This document shows positions 1-6,181 of a stretch of 9,829 nt of DNA, piece after piece. Each line of letters begins with the position of its first letter. Positions within the stretch are counted from its first letter, which is position 1. The notes below the pieces were generated by a model that saw nothing but the letters and a program-made list of their open reading frames with translations, was not told the origin of the DNA and did not search any database. The position numbers and the translations under genes were made by a program. Origin of the DNA: Desulfurivibrio alkaliphilus (GTDB lineage: Bacteria > Desulfobacterota > Desulfobulbia > Desulfobulbales > Desulfurivibrionaceae); contig DSDS01000012.1 in the NCBI GenBank assembly GCA_011048585.1, positions 1 to 9,829 of the forward strand. The letters are read 5' to 3'.

Positions 1-442
1 AATCGGGGTAATCCACCAACCGTTGGTCCGCCAGCAGTTGGGCCACCTGATAGAGGTTGGCCCCCTCGGGAATGGTGACCTGACGGCGCACGGTGCGCCC
101 GGAGGCCAGCAGGGCCAGAATATCCCAGGGAGAAGCTCCGGCGCTGACCGCGTATTCACCGGCCTTCAGCTGCTGGCGCTGGCCGGTGAACAGGGCCAGC
201 CAGCGAAAGCGCCGATCCGGACGTAAAACCCCGGCCTCGCTCAGGTGGCGTTGGATGGCCGGCAAGGAGGAGCCGGGGGGAATATAGACCAGGGTCTCTT
301 CCCGGGCCGGGCCGGTCCCGAAGGCGTAAAACCCCAGCGAGATGGCCAGGACCGCCGCCAGCAGCAGCGGCAGCGGGAGCACCAGCCGCCATAACCAGCC
401 GCCACTCCCGCCCGGATCCGTCCACCGCCCGTCAAATTCCAT
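1..442 (-). CDS. mltG: Endolytic murein transglycosylase MltG, N-terminal part (cut by the left window edge)
   Basis: The minus frame starting at ATG 440-442 stays open for 147 codons to the window edge, so the C-terminal part is missing. The product begins with a short cytoplasmic tail and one membrane helix at about residues 19-42. A periplasmic segment follows that reads like the YceG/MltG family: VYIPPGSSL near 52-60, a KAGEYAVS stretch near 93-100 and VTIPEG at 122-127, the part of the family that forms a LysM-like subdomain. MltG cleaves nascent glycan strands inside the chain and is thought to set glycan length next to the peptidoglycan synthases. The catalytic Glu lies beyond the window, so activity cannot be judged. 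The start is supported by GGGGGA a few bases upstream. The gene begins 27 bp after the lon stop codon, with no terminator between, so co-transcription with lon is likely. Family assignment comes from recognising sequence motifs, not from a search. Confidence 0.85.
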   Translation of the reverse strand, partial: MEFDGRWTDPGGSGGWLWRLVLPLPLLLAAVLAISLGFYAFGTGPAREETLVYIPPGSSLPAIQRHLSEAGVLRPDRRFRWLALFTGQRQQLKAGEYAVSAGASPWDILALLASGRTVRRQVTIPEGANLYQVAQLLADQRLVDYPD

Positions 443-469
443 GCCGATCCCCCGCTACCTTTCCGCCGG

Positions 470-2842
470 TTAGCGAAAGATAATCTTCAGGATATCATCC
501 ATGCTGCGCACCGGCACAAATGCGATCTTGCTCCGCAGGTCCTTGGGAATCTCCTCCAGATCCTTCTTGTTGTGCTCGGGGATGATCACCGTGGTGATCC
601 CGGCCCGCAGGGCGGCCAGGGCCTTCTCCTTCAGACCGCCGATGGGCAGAACCCGCCCCCGCAGGGTGATCTCGCCGGTCATCGCCACATCGGAGCGCAC
701 CACCTTCTTGTGCAGGGCGGAATAGAGGGCGGTGGCCATGGTCACCCCCGCCGAGGGGCCATCCTTGGGAATGGCCCCGGCCGGCACATGGACGTGGATA
801 TCGACCCCGTCGAAATAGTTCTCCTTGAGCTTCAGATCCTTGAGCCGGGAGCGGCAGAAACTCAGCGCGGCCTGGGCCGACTCCTTCATCACCTCGCCCA
901 GCTGACCGGTCAGGGTCAGATTGCCCCGCCCCTTCATGATCGACACCTCGACATAGAGGATCTCGCCCCCCACCTCGGTCCAGGCCAGACCGGTGGCCAT
1001 GCCGGGCTGATCGATCTGCTCGTTCTCCGCCTCGGGCAGATGCTTGGGCGGCCCCAGATATTTCTCCATGGTGCGGCTGGTGATCTTGTAGGGGCCCTTG
1101 CCCCCCTCGGCCACCTTGCGGGCCACCTTGCGGCAGAGCGCCCCGATCTCCCGCTCCAGATTCCGCAGCCCCGCCTCGCGGGTGTAATGGGTAATCAACC
1201 GGACAATGGCCTCATCGTCAAAATGGATCTGCCCGGATTTAAGCCCATTTTCCTTGATCTGGCGCGGCACCAGGTAGCGTTTGGCGATCTCAACCTTCTC
1301 CTCCTGGGTGTAGCCGGCCAGGCGGATCACCTCCATCCGGTCCAGCAGGGGCGCCGGAATGGTATCGGTGAGGTTGGCGGTGGTGATGAACATCACGTTG
1401 GAAAGATCACAGGGCAGATTGAGATAGTGGTCGGAAAACGCCGTGTTCTGGGCCGGATCCAAAACCTCCAACAGGGCCGAAGAGGGATCCCCCCGGTAAT
1501 CACTGCCCACCTTGTCGATCTCATCCATCATGAACACCGGGTTGTTGGCCCCCACGGTCTTGAGCCCCTGGATGATCCGGCCGGGCATCGCCCCGATATA
1601 GGTGCGCCGATGCCCCCGGATCTCCGCCTCATCCCGCATCCCCCCCAGGGAGATGCGATGAAACTTGCGGCCCAGGGCCCGGGCGATGGATTGCCCCAAC
1701 GAGGTCTTGCCCACTCCCGGCGGGCCGACGAAACAGAGGATCGGCCCCTTGCTGGTTTTGTTGAGCTTGCGCACCGCCAGATATTCCAGGATCCGCTCCT
1801 TGACCTTCTCCAGCCCGTAATGGTCGGCATCCAGCACTTCACGGGCCACTTTCAGGTCGAGCCGGTCCTTGCTGGCCTTACGCCAGGGCACATCCAGCAG
1901 CCAGTCCAGGTAGGTGCGGATAGTCGCGGCTTCCGAGGCATCGGGGTGCATCATCTCCAGCCGCTTGAGCTGCTTGAGCCCCTCCTTCTTGACCTCCGGC
2001 GGCATCCGGGTCTTGTTGAATTTCTCCCGCAGCTCGTCCAGCTCCTGAGAGCGCTCGTCGATATCTCCCAGCTCCTTCTTCAGCGCCTGCAACTGTTCAC
2101 GAAGATAGTACTCCCGCTGACTGCGGCCCATCTCCTCCTTGGCCTCGGACTGAATCCGGGCCTGGACGGTGGAAACCTCCATCTCCTTCTGCAGAAAATC
2201 GGCCACCTTGCGCAGGCGGGCCAAGGGATCGAGAATCTCCAGCACCGACTGCGACTCCGCCACCTTGAGCTGAAGATTGGAAACCACCAGATCGGCCAGC
2301 CGGCCCGGCTCTTCGACGTTGTTGAGGATCACCATCAGGTCCGAAGACATGATCCCCTTTAACGCCAGGATCTTTTCGGTCTGCTCGCGCACATTGCGCA
2401 TCAGGGCCTCGGTTTCCACGTCGATCTCCGGGATCTCCTGATCATGGAGTACTTCGACATCGGCCAGCAGAAACGGGGTTTCCTGGGCGAATGCAATGAT
2501 CCGGGCCTTGTTGACCGCCTGAACCAGCACCTTGAGCCGGCCATCGGGCAGCTTCAGGGTCCGCATCACCATGCAGACCATCCCCACCCGGTAGATATCC
2601 TTGGTCTCCGGCTCGTCGACGGCGGCGTCCTTCTGGGCGACCAGCATGATCAGCTTGTCCCGGCTCATCGCCTCGTTGACCGCCCCCACCGAGGAGGGGC
2701 GCCCAACAAAGAGCGGCAGGATCATGTAGTTGAACACCACCACATCCCGAACCGCCATCACCGGCAACTGCGAGGGGATATCCCGCTCGTTGATCTCTTC
2801 GATCTCGTCGGTTTCAGGATTCAAATTATCGTCTATATTCAC
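470..2842 (-). CDS. lon: ATP-dependent endopeptidase La (LonA-type Lon protease)
   Basis: This is a complete 790-residue LonA, close to the length of the E. coli enzyme. It is a cytoplasmic AAA+ protease that unfolds and degrades damaged and regulatory proteins as a hexamer. An N-terminal substrate-binding domain begins with QLPVMAVRDVVVF at 25-37. A charged coiled-coil region covers about 215-290. The AAA+ module carries Walker A GPPGVGKT (373-380), Walker B with DEID (440-443) and a sensor-2 region GLRNLEREI (558-566). The protease domain has the Ser-Lys dyad: S697 in DGPSAG and K740 in GGLKEK. No key residue is missing. The start codon is GTG (2840-2842), chosen because AAGGAGG lies 6 nt upstream and the protein begins just before the conserved N-domain. 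It is led by its own promoter and a hairpin (listed separately), and mltG follows 27 bp downstream. Family membership is certain; which substrates it handles cannot be read from sequence. Confidence 0.98.
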   Translation of the reverse strand: MNIDDNLNPETDEIEEINERDIPSQLPVMAVRDVVVFNYMILPLFVGRPSSVGAVNEAMSRDKLIMLVAQKDAAVDEPETKDIYRVGMVCMVMRTLKLPDGRLKVLVQAVNKARIIAFAQETPFLLADVEVLHDQEIPEIDVETEALMRNVREQTEKILALKGIMSSDLMVILNNVEEPGRLADLVVSNLQLKVAESQSVLEILDPLARLRKVADFLQKEMEVSTVQARIQSEAKEEMGRSQREYYLREQLQALKKELGDIDERSQELDELREKFNKTRMPPEVKKEGLKQLKRLEMMHPDASEAATIRTYLDWLLDVPWRKASKDRLDLKVAREVLDADHYGLEKVKERILEYLAVRKLNKTSKGPILCFVGPPGVGKTSLGQSIARALGRKFHRISLGGMRDEAEIRGHRRTYIGAMPGRIIQGLKTVGANNPVFMMDEIDKVGSDYRGDPSSALLEVLDPAQNTAFSDHYLNLPCDLSNVMFITTANLTDTIPAPLLDRMEVIRLAGYTQEEKVEIAKRYLVPRQIKENGLKSGQIHFDDEAIVRLITHYTREAGLRNLEREIGALCRKVARKVAEGGKGPYKITSRTMEKYLGPPKHLPEAENEQIDQPGMATGLAWTEVGGEILYVEVSIMKGRGNLTLTGQLGEVMKESAQAALSFCRSRLKDLKLKENYFDGVDIHVHVPAGAIPKDGPSAGVTMATALYSALHKKVVRSDVAMTGEITLRGRVLPIGGLKEKALAALRAGITTVIIPEHNKKDLEEIPKDLRSKIAFVPVRSMDDILKIIFR

Positions 2843-2861
2843 CAGGTTCCTCCTTGGAGAT

Positions 2862-2888
2862 AAAAAACGGGGGCCCGTTTTCGCCCCC
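2862..2888 (-). terminator. Hairpin with T6 tail just upstream of the lon ribosome binding site
   Basis: Read on the minus strand, GGGGGC (2888-2883) can pair with GCCCCC (2874-2869) across an 8-nt loop. It is followed by G and then six T (2867-2862). A second, overlapping palindrome AAAACGGG/CCCGTTTT uses the same bases. This is the classic shape of an intrinsic terminator. It would end transcripts from the upstream ATP-grasp gene, whose stop codon is about 45 bp away. It lies downstream of the putative lon promoter and only 6 bases before the lon Shine-Dalgarno, so it would also be the first structure in lon mRNA. Whether it terminates, attenuates or only stabilises the lon transcript is not decided by sequence. 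Confidence 0.65.
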
Positions 2889-2899
2889 TGCAGCTGCGG

Positions 2900-2928
2900 A
2901 CTCTAAGCACTGTCCGGCGGCAAGTCAA
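2900..2928 (-). promoter_or_regulatory. Sigma70-like promoter of lon
   Basis: On the minus strand TTGACT (2928-2923) and TAGAGT (2905-2900) are separated by exactly 17 bp. The first matches the -35 consensus at 5 of 6 positions and the second the -10 at 4 of 6. The predicted start point is near 2893, inside the 8-bp palindrome GCAGCTGC (2890-2897). This gives a leader of about 50 nt before the lon GTG. The -35 sits right after the stop codon of the upstream ATP-grasp gene. I see no convincing sigma32 -10 (CCCCAT type) and no CIRCE inverted repeat, so heat-shock control of the usual kinds is not evident here. Confidence 0.6.
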
Positions 2929-2932
2929 GCTC

Positions 2933-3772
2933 TCAACTCACGGCCGCCACGGGCAGAGCCGCAAGCCAATCGGCCACCGCCTCCCGCAACAGGGCGCGGA
3001 AAACCTCCCCGCCGCCGAGGCCGCCGCGCCCGAAGGTATAATTTATCTCCAGAAAAAGGGGCTCGTCGGCGCCGGGGGGAAAGATCAGGTCGAAACCGGC
3101 CAGATTGATCCCGCTTTGCCGGCAGAAGCGGCGCACCAGCTCCCGGCCGCGGGCCTGCAGGTCCGGATCGGCCTCCCGCTCCACCACCCCGTTCCGGGCC
3201 AGGTTATGATGGAAGGAACCGGGGTTGACCCGCCAGTAGCTGAATATTTTTTCACCAATCACCGTCACCCGCAGATCGCGGTCGGCCCCGGGGATATACT
3301 CCTGGACCACAAAACCCCGTCCCCCTCCCTGCCACTCCCGCTCCTCCAACCGGGTCATGGCGGCACGCAGCTCCCCGGCATCGCGAATCAACCAGGTCCA
3401 ACGCCCCTCCCCCCCATGGCGGGCCTTGACCACCAGGGGGAAAGGGGGTAGCTCCACCTTGAGCCCCATCTCGGGGTGTTCGCCCACCATGGTCTCCACC
3501 CGGGGAAAGATCCAGGTGGCGGGGTGAGGGGCGCCCAACTCCCAGAACAGGAGAGTGTCGCCAATCTTGCCCTCTCCCTTAAACCGGCTGTCGTAATTGG
3601 GGAAAACCGCCGGGGCGCAACGACGGCAGAGCAGATAGAGTTCCCGCTCCACGGTCTGGGGCAGAATCACCCCTTTGGCCCGTTCAAGCAGCTCGGGCAG
3701 CCGCCGGTCCCAAACCGCCCGGTCCCAGAGAAAAAGATCACCGTCAAATTCGGGGTGAAAGGAGATCACCAT
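2933..3772 (-). CDS. ATP-grasp domain protein, RimK-like ligase family
   Basis: The product is 279 residues if translation starts at ATG 3770-3772 (MVISFHPEFDG). The C-terminal two thirds form an ATP-grasp fold: PLVVKARHGGEG at 112-123 with the ATP-binding lysine K116 and a glycine-rich loop, VQEYIPG at 156-162, DLRVTVIGEKIFSYWR around 166-181, GFDLIF at 226-231 and LEINYTFG at 241-248, with E242 and N244 as likely Mg ligands. Such enzymes join a carboxylate, via an acyl phosphate, to an amine or thiol; the substrate here is unknown. The start is uncertain. The frame remains open upstream to a TTG at 3883, but that would overlap the divergent gene. ATG 3787 has no clear Shine-Dalgarno, while GAAGAG precedes 3772 at short spacing (or the GTG just after it at a better one). 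The gene is followed by the lon promoter/terminator region, so it is probably its own transcription unit. Confidence 0.85.
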   Translation of the reverse strand: MVISFHPEFDGDLFLWDRAVWDRRLPELLERAKGVILPQTVERELYLLCRRCAPAVFPNYDSRFKGEGKIGDTLLFWELGAPHPATWIFPRVETMVGEHPEMGLKVELPPFPLVVKARHGGEGRWTWLIRDAGELRAAMTRLEEREWQGGGRGFVVQEYIPGADRDLRVTVIGEKIFSYWRVNPGSFHHNLARNGVVEREADPDLQARGRELVRRFCRQSGINLAGFDLIFPPGADEPLFLEINYTFGRGGLGGGEVFRALLREAVADWLAALPVAAVS

Positions 3773-3805
3773 TTGCTCTTCAAGCATGAAAAACCCGCTA
3801 TTTAC

Positions 3806-3836
3806 TTGCAAAAAAAAGAGGGCCGCGCCATATATA
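3806..3836 (+). promoter_or_regulatory. Possible promoter in the divergent gap ahead of the beta-helix acyltransferase gene
   Basis: TTGCAA (3806-3811) and TATATA (3831-3836) lie 19 bp apart in an A-rich, locally AT-rich patch that contrasts with the GC-rich surroundings. The spacing is longer than the ideal 17 bp and the match is partial. The start point would be near 3843, giving a leader of about 30 nt to the ATG at 3874. No equally good promoter was found for the ATP-grasp gene on the other strand, although the same TATATA could serve as its -10. Confidence 0.35.
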
Positions 3837-3873
3837 GCCCTGAAATTTACGTTTACCGCACCAGGAGGAAACA

Positions 3874-4707
3874 ATGCCACCAAAAAATCTGGGTCCTGCC
3901 ACCTTCTTCACCCCGGCCGAAAACTCCTGGCCGGAACTGTTCCCCCCCGAACTGCCGGTCTGGGAGGGACTGCGTCGACTCAAGGAGTACCTGGAGGGCC
4001 AGAGCTACACCACCCTGCCGGAGAGTTTCAACTCCGCCGCCGGGCCGCTGGCCGAAACCCTGGTCTACCACCGCGAGGGGGAGAGCGGCGACTGCCGCTT
4101 GCTGGCCGGCTCGGAGTGCGAAATCAACTACCTCTCCCCCACCAAGGGGCAACTGGAAGTGCGCCACCGGGGGCAACGGCTGGAGGGAGCAGGCGTTTTG
4201 ATGGCCGGAACGGTGCTGATGGGCAGACAAATTCAACTGGGCCGGGGGGTGCTGGTGGAGTCCGGTGCCTTTCTGAAGGGGCCGCTGATGATCGGCGACC
4301 AGAGTGAAATTCGCCAGGGGGCCTACCTCAGGGGCCATTGCCTGATCGGCAGCCGCTGCGTGGTGGGCCATGTCACCGAAGTGAAAAACTCCATCTTCAT
4401 GAATGACGCCAAGGCCGGTCACTTCGCCTACATCGGCGACAGCATTCTAGGACCGGAAAGCAATCTGGGAGCGGGGACCAAGCTGGCCAACCTCCGCTTT
4501 CTGGGGGGCAGCGTCCAGATCCGTCACGAGAGCGGCAGCATCGACAGTGGCCTGAAAAAATTGGGCGCCATTCTGGGAAGCGGCTGCCAGACCGGCTGCA
4601 ACTCGGTGACCAACCCCGGCACCCTGCTGGGCAAGGGCTGCTTCCTGTTACCCAACACCACCGCCCCGGCCGGCTACCACTCGGCCAATACCGTTATCCG
4701 GCCCTAA
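3874..4707 (+). CDS. Left-handed beta-helix acyltransferase, similar to the C-terminal domain of GlmU
   Basis: This 277-residue protein has an N-terminal stretch of about 75 residues without hexapeptide pattern. From there to the end it has a run of imperfect hexapeptide repeats (for example IGSRCVVGHV, ILGPESNLGAGT, ILGSGCQTG), the signature of a left-handed beta-helix. The best match by eye is the acetyltransferase half of GlmU: EVKNS at 169-173, KAGHFAYIGD at 180-189 with H183 at the place of the catalytic histidine, and NLGAGT at 197-202. GlmU proteins normally carry an N-terminal uridylyltransferase domain, which is absent here. The likely role is therefore acyl transfer to a sugar or sugar phosphate, possibly in envelope polysaccharide synthesis. 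Nucleotidyl transfer is not expected despite the common database label 'UDP-GlcNAc pyrophosphorylase'. AGGAGG (3863-3868) stands 5 nt before the ATG and fixes the start. It is divergent from the ATP-grasp gene and convergent with the small membrane protein gene. Confidence 0.85.
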   Translation: MPPKNLGPATFFTPAENSWPELFPPELPVWEGLRRLKEYLEGQSYTTLPESFNSAAGPLAETLVYHREGESGDCRLLAGSECEINYLSPTKGQLEVRHRGQRLEGAGVLMAGTVLMGRQIQLGRGVLVESGAFLKGPLMIGDQSEIRQGAYLRGHCLIGSRCVVGHVTEVKNSIFMNDAKAGHFAYIGDSILGPESNLGAGTKLANLRFLGGSVQIRHESGSIDSGLKKLGAILGSGCQTGCNSVTNPGTLLGKGCFLLPNTTAPAGYHSANTVIRP

Positions 4708-4752
4708 ATCCTGGCCGAGAATCCCGGTTCAAGTTATCATCCGCTATCCGGC

Positions 4753-5028
4753 TCAAACCCGGTAGTAGTGGTGCAAAGCGTAAAGAAACTCGAAAGAGAG
4801 GGCGATAACCAGAAAAATTTTAGCTCGCCCGGGCCAGGCCGGGGTGGCTCCGGACACCTTACGCATTATCAGCACCACCAGATAGGCGGTGGCGATCGCC
4901 ACCGGCAGCGACCGGACCAGGTGACTGCCGGTGGCGATCAGGGTTTCCAGGGGCTGGCCCGGATAGTAACGACAGGCGGCCAGCAGGTAGATCAGGGCCA
5001 GGATGGCCGGTCCAATGATTTGTCGCAT
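4753..5028 (-). CDS. Small membrane protein of unknown function, three predicted helices
   Basis: I do not recognise this 91-residue protein. Three hydrophobic segments at about residues 4-19, 37-54 and 70-87 suggest an integral inner-membrane protein. The loop at 56-69 is basic (R56, K57, R68, K70). It is judged real because its codons follow the local bias closely (GCC, CTG, ATC, ACC dominate) and the hydrophobicity is consistent, whereas the overlapping plus-strand frame is low-complexity and polar. ATG 5026-5028 is the only reasonable start, since an in-frame TGA lies about ten codons upstream with no alternative start between. The Shine-Dalgarno is weak. An L-A-A-C motif ends the first helix at C19, like a lipobox, which is odd for a polytopic protein. 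The gene is convergent with the beta-helix gene and divergent from the 351-residue protein gene. Confidence 0.72.
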   Translation of the reverse strand: MRQIIGPAILALIYLLAACRYYPGQPLETLIATGSHLVRSLPVAIATAYLVVLIMRKVSGATPAWPGRAKIFLVIALSFEFLYALHHYYRV

Positions 5029-5070
5029 TTGCCGAAGATGGAGTTTAAGATCAACGTTTCAAGCAGCCAG

Positions 5071-5102
5071 CCGGCTGTTCACAACCCCGGCTGTTCACAA
5101 CC
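5071..5102. repeat. Perfect tandem duplication of a 16-bp unit
   Basis: The unit CCGGCTGTTCACAACC occurs at 5071-5086 and again, directly abutting and without mismatch, at 5087-5102. The first copy overlaps the 10-bp palindrome CAGCCGGCTG (5068-5077). The pair fills part of the 89-bp gap between two divergent genes and ends 15 bp before the ATG at 5118, just ahead of its Shine-Dalgarno. Two direct copies at 16-bp spacing could be a repeated binding site, or a simple replication-slippage duplication. Confidence 0.9.
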
Positions 5103-5117
5103 ATAGAAGGTTAGCAT

Positions 5118-6173
5118 ATGCCCCCCATTTCCGCTCTCTATTTTCCCGATCTGCTGCCGCCGCCGGCGGCAGCCATCCTTACGGAACTGTTTGTCCCTCT
5201 GCGTTGCTACCGGATTGCCGCCGCTGGCCGGAAACCGCCCGCCCAGGATCGGTCCTCGCCCACGCCCTGGGCAGAGCTGGAGGCGAACGGTCGGCTGGAG
5301 TTTGTCCAGCCCCTGGCCGCCGACCAGCTCGATCTGGGCCGCCTGCATCAATTGCTCGGGGAACTGGAGGGGCGCTCCGGCCAGGATGCCGCCCTTTTTG
5401 TCCAGGGAATCCTGGCGCAACTCAGCGCCGGGGGCCAGGAAACGGCCAGTGAGCTGGTACCTCCCCTGCTGGGCTGGCACGAAGACCGGGCGGCCAGGGA
5501 GGAGGAAGAAACCCTCTGGCGGGCCCTGCTGCTGCTCAAGCTGGCGGAACTCCAGGAACGGAGGGAGCAGGAGTTGACCATGGAGCTGCAGGAGCTCGAA
5601 GCGCGGCGCGCCGCCCTCTTCCGACAACTACAGGGCGACGAAGAGAAAAGGGTCTCCTCCGCCAGGGCGATGACCAGCCCGGCAGTTTCCCCCAACCGTA
5701 ATTCGGCCCGGTTGCTCCGGGCTTGGGGCCAGCTCTTTCTCCGGGATCAGGGGGGGACGGAACTGCTGGTCAGCGCCGATCCCGAGGCGGTGGCCCTGCT
5801 GCTGGAGGGCTACGGTTCCGCCGCGGGCCAGGAGCCCCTGCCGCTGGGAGATCTGCCCTTGCCGGCCGGGGGCGGGGCCCGCCTTACCCCTGAAAACCGC
5901 GACCAACTGGCCCTGGCCTTGGCCCGGACCGCCGTCGACGGCGAGAGCCGGGTCATGACCACAGCCCTCGCCACCTGCCGCCAAAGCCTGCATCTGGAGG
6001 GGGGGGAGGAGAAAAACCAACCCGGCGCCAGGGTCGAATTCTTCCTCTTGCCCGAAATTTCGCTGCGCAACCTACTGGCCGGGCTCTATCGGCATCCGCC
6101 CAGAGGCGGTCACCGGGAGGAGGCCGGCCCCGGAGCAAAGCGCCACGGCCTGATCGCCCTGCTGCGCCGGTAA
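5118..6173 (+). CDS. Protein of unknown function with a central coiled coil
   Basis: I do not recognise this 351-residue protein. The N-terminus starts with ALYFPDLLPPP, followed by a hydrophobic stretch near 17-30 that looks like part of a folded domain rather than a signal peptide. Residues about 122-175 are rich in Glu, Arg, Leu and Gln in heptad-like order (REEEETLWRALLLLKLAEL and following), predicting a long helical or coiled-coil region. The stretch at 176-195 is Ser/Pro-rich and probably a linker. The C-terminal part ends in a polar, basic tail. No catalytic motif, cysteine cluster, membrane anchor or nucleotide-binding loop is apparent, so it is likely cytoplasmic and perhaps structural or adaptor-like (inference). 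GAAGG (5106-5110) precedes the ATG by 7 nt. Codon use matches the neighbours. It ends 8 bp from the convergent uspA-type gene. Confidence 0.8.
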   Translation: MPPISALYFPDLLPPPAAAILTELFVPLRCYRIAAAGRKPPAQDRSSPTPWAELEANGRLEFVQPLAADQLDLGRLHQLLGELEGRSGQDAALFVQGILAQLSAGGQETASELVPPLLGWHEDRAAREEEETLWRALLLLKLAELQERREQELTMELQELEARRAALFRQLQGDEEKRVSSARAMTSPAVSPNRNSARLLRAWGQLFLRDQGGTELLVSADPEAVALLLEGYGSAAGQEPLPLGDLPLPAGGGARLTPENRDQLALALARTAVDGESRVMTTALATCRQSLHLEGGEEKNQPGARVEFFLLPEISLRNLLAGLYRHPPRGGHREEAGPGAKRHGLIALLRR

Positions 6174-6181
6174 CTAAAGTA

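Noticed and set aside
572..2362. Very long open frame (596 codons) on the plus strand, antisense to lon
   Set aside because: Its translation is low-complexity (Gly, His, Leu, Gln, Pro) and mirrors the GC-rich third positions of lon. It has no domain, and lon is unambiguous on the other strand.
3818..3841. GGGC/GCCC inverted repeat followed by T8 on the minus strand upstream of the ATP-grasp gene
   Set aside because: The stem is only 4-5 bp with a 13-nt loop that contains the TATATA promoter-like element, and no upstream minus-strand gene needs terminating. It is more likely just an AT-rich promoter patch.
3773..3883. N-terminal extension of the ATP-grasp protein to the TTG at 3883
   Set aside because: It would read through the AT-rich divergent promoter gap and overlap the start of the gene at 3874. 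The conserved-looking protein begins at about 3772.
3476..4201. Plus-strand frame of 241 codons spanning the ATP-grasp 5' end and the beta-helix gene start
   Set aside because: It crosses two well-supported genes in other frames, has no Shine-Dalgarno, and its sequence changes character at the gene boundary.
4723..4762. Imperfect inverted repeat (CCCGGTTCAAG / CTCAAACCCGG) between the convergent genes
   Set aside because: Three mismatches, an 18-nt loop and no T-run; it also overlaps the end of the membrane protein gene. Too weak to call a bidirectional terminator.
5077..5100. TGTTCACAA in the tandem repeat as DnaA boxes
   Set aside because: It differs from the DnaA box consensus TTATNCACA at several positions, and there is no AT-rich unwinding region or origin-associated gene nearby.
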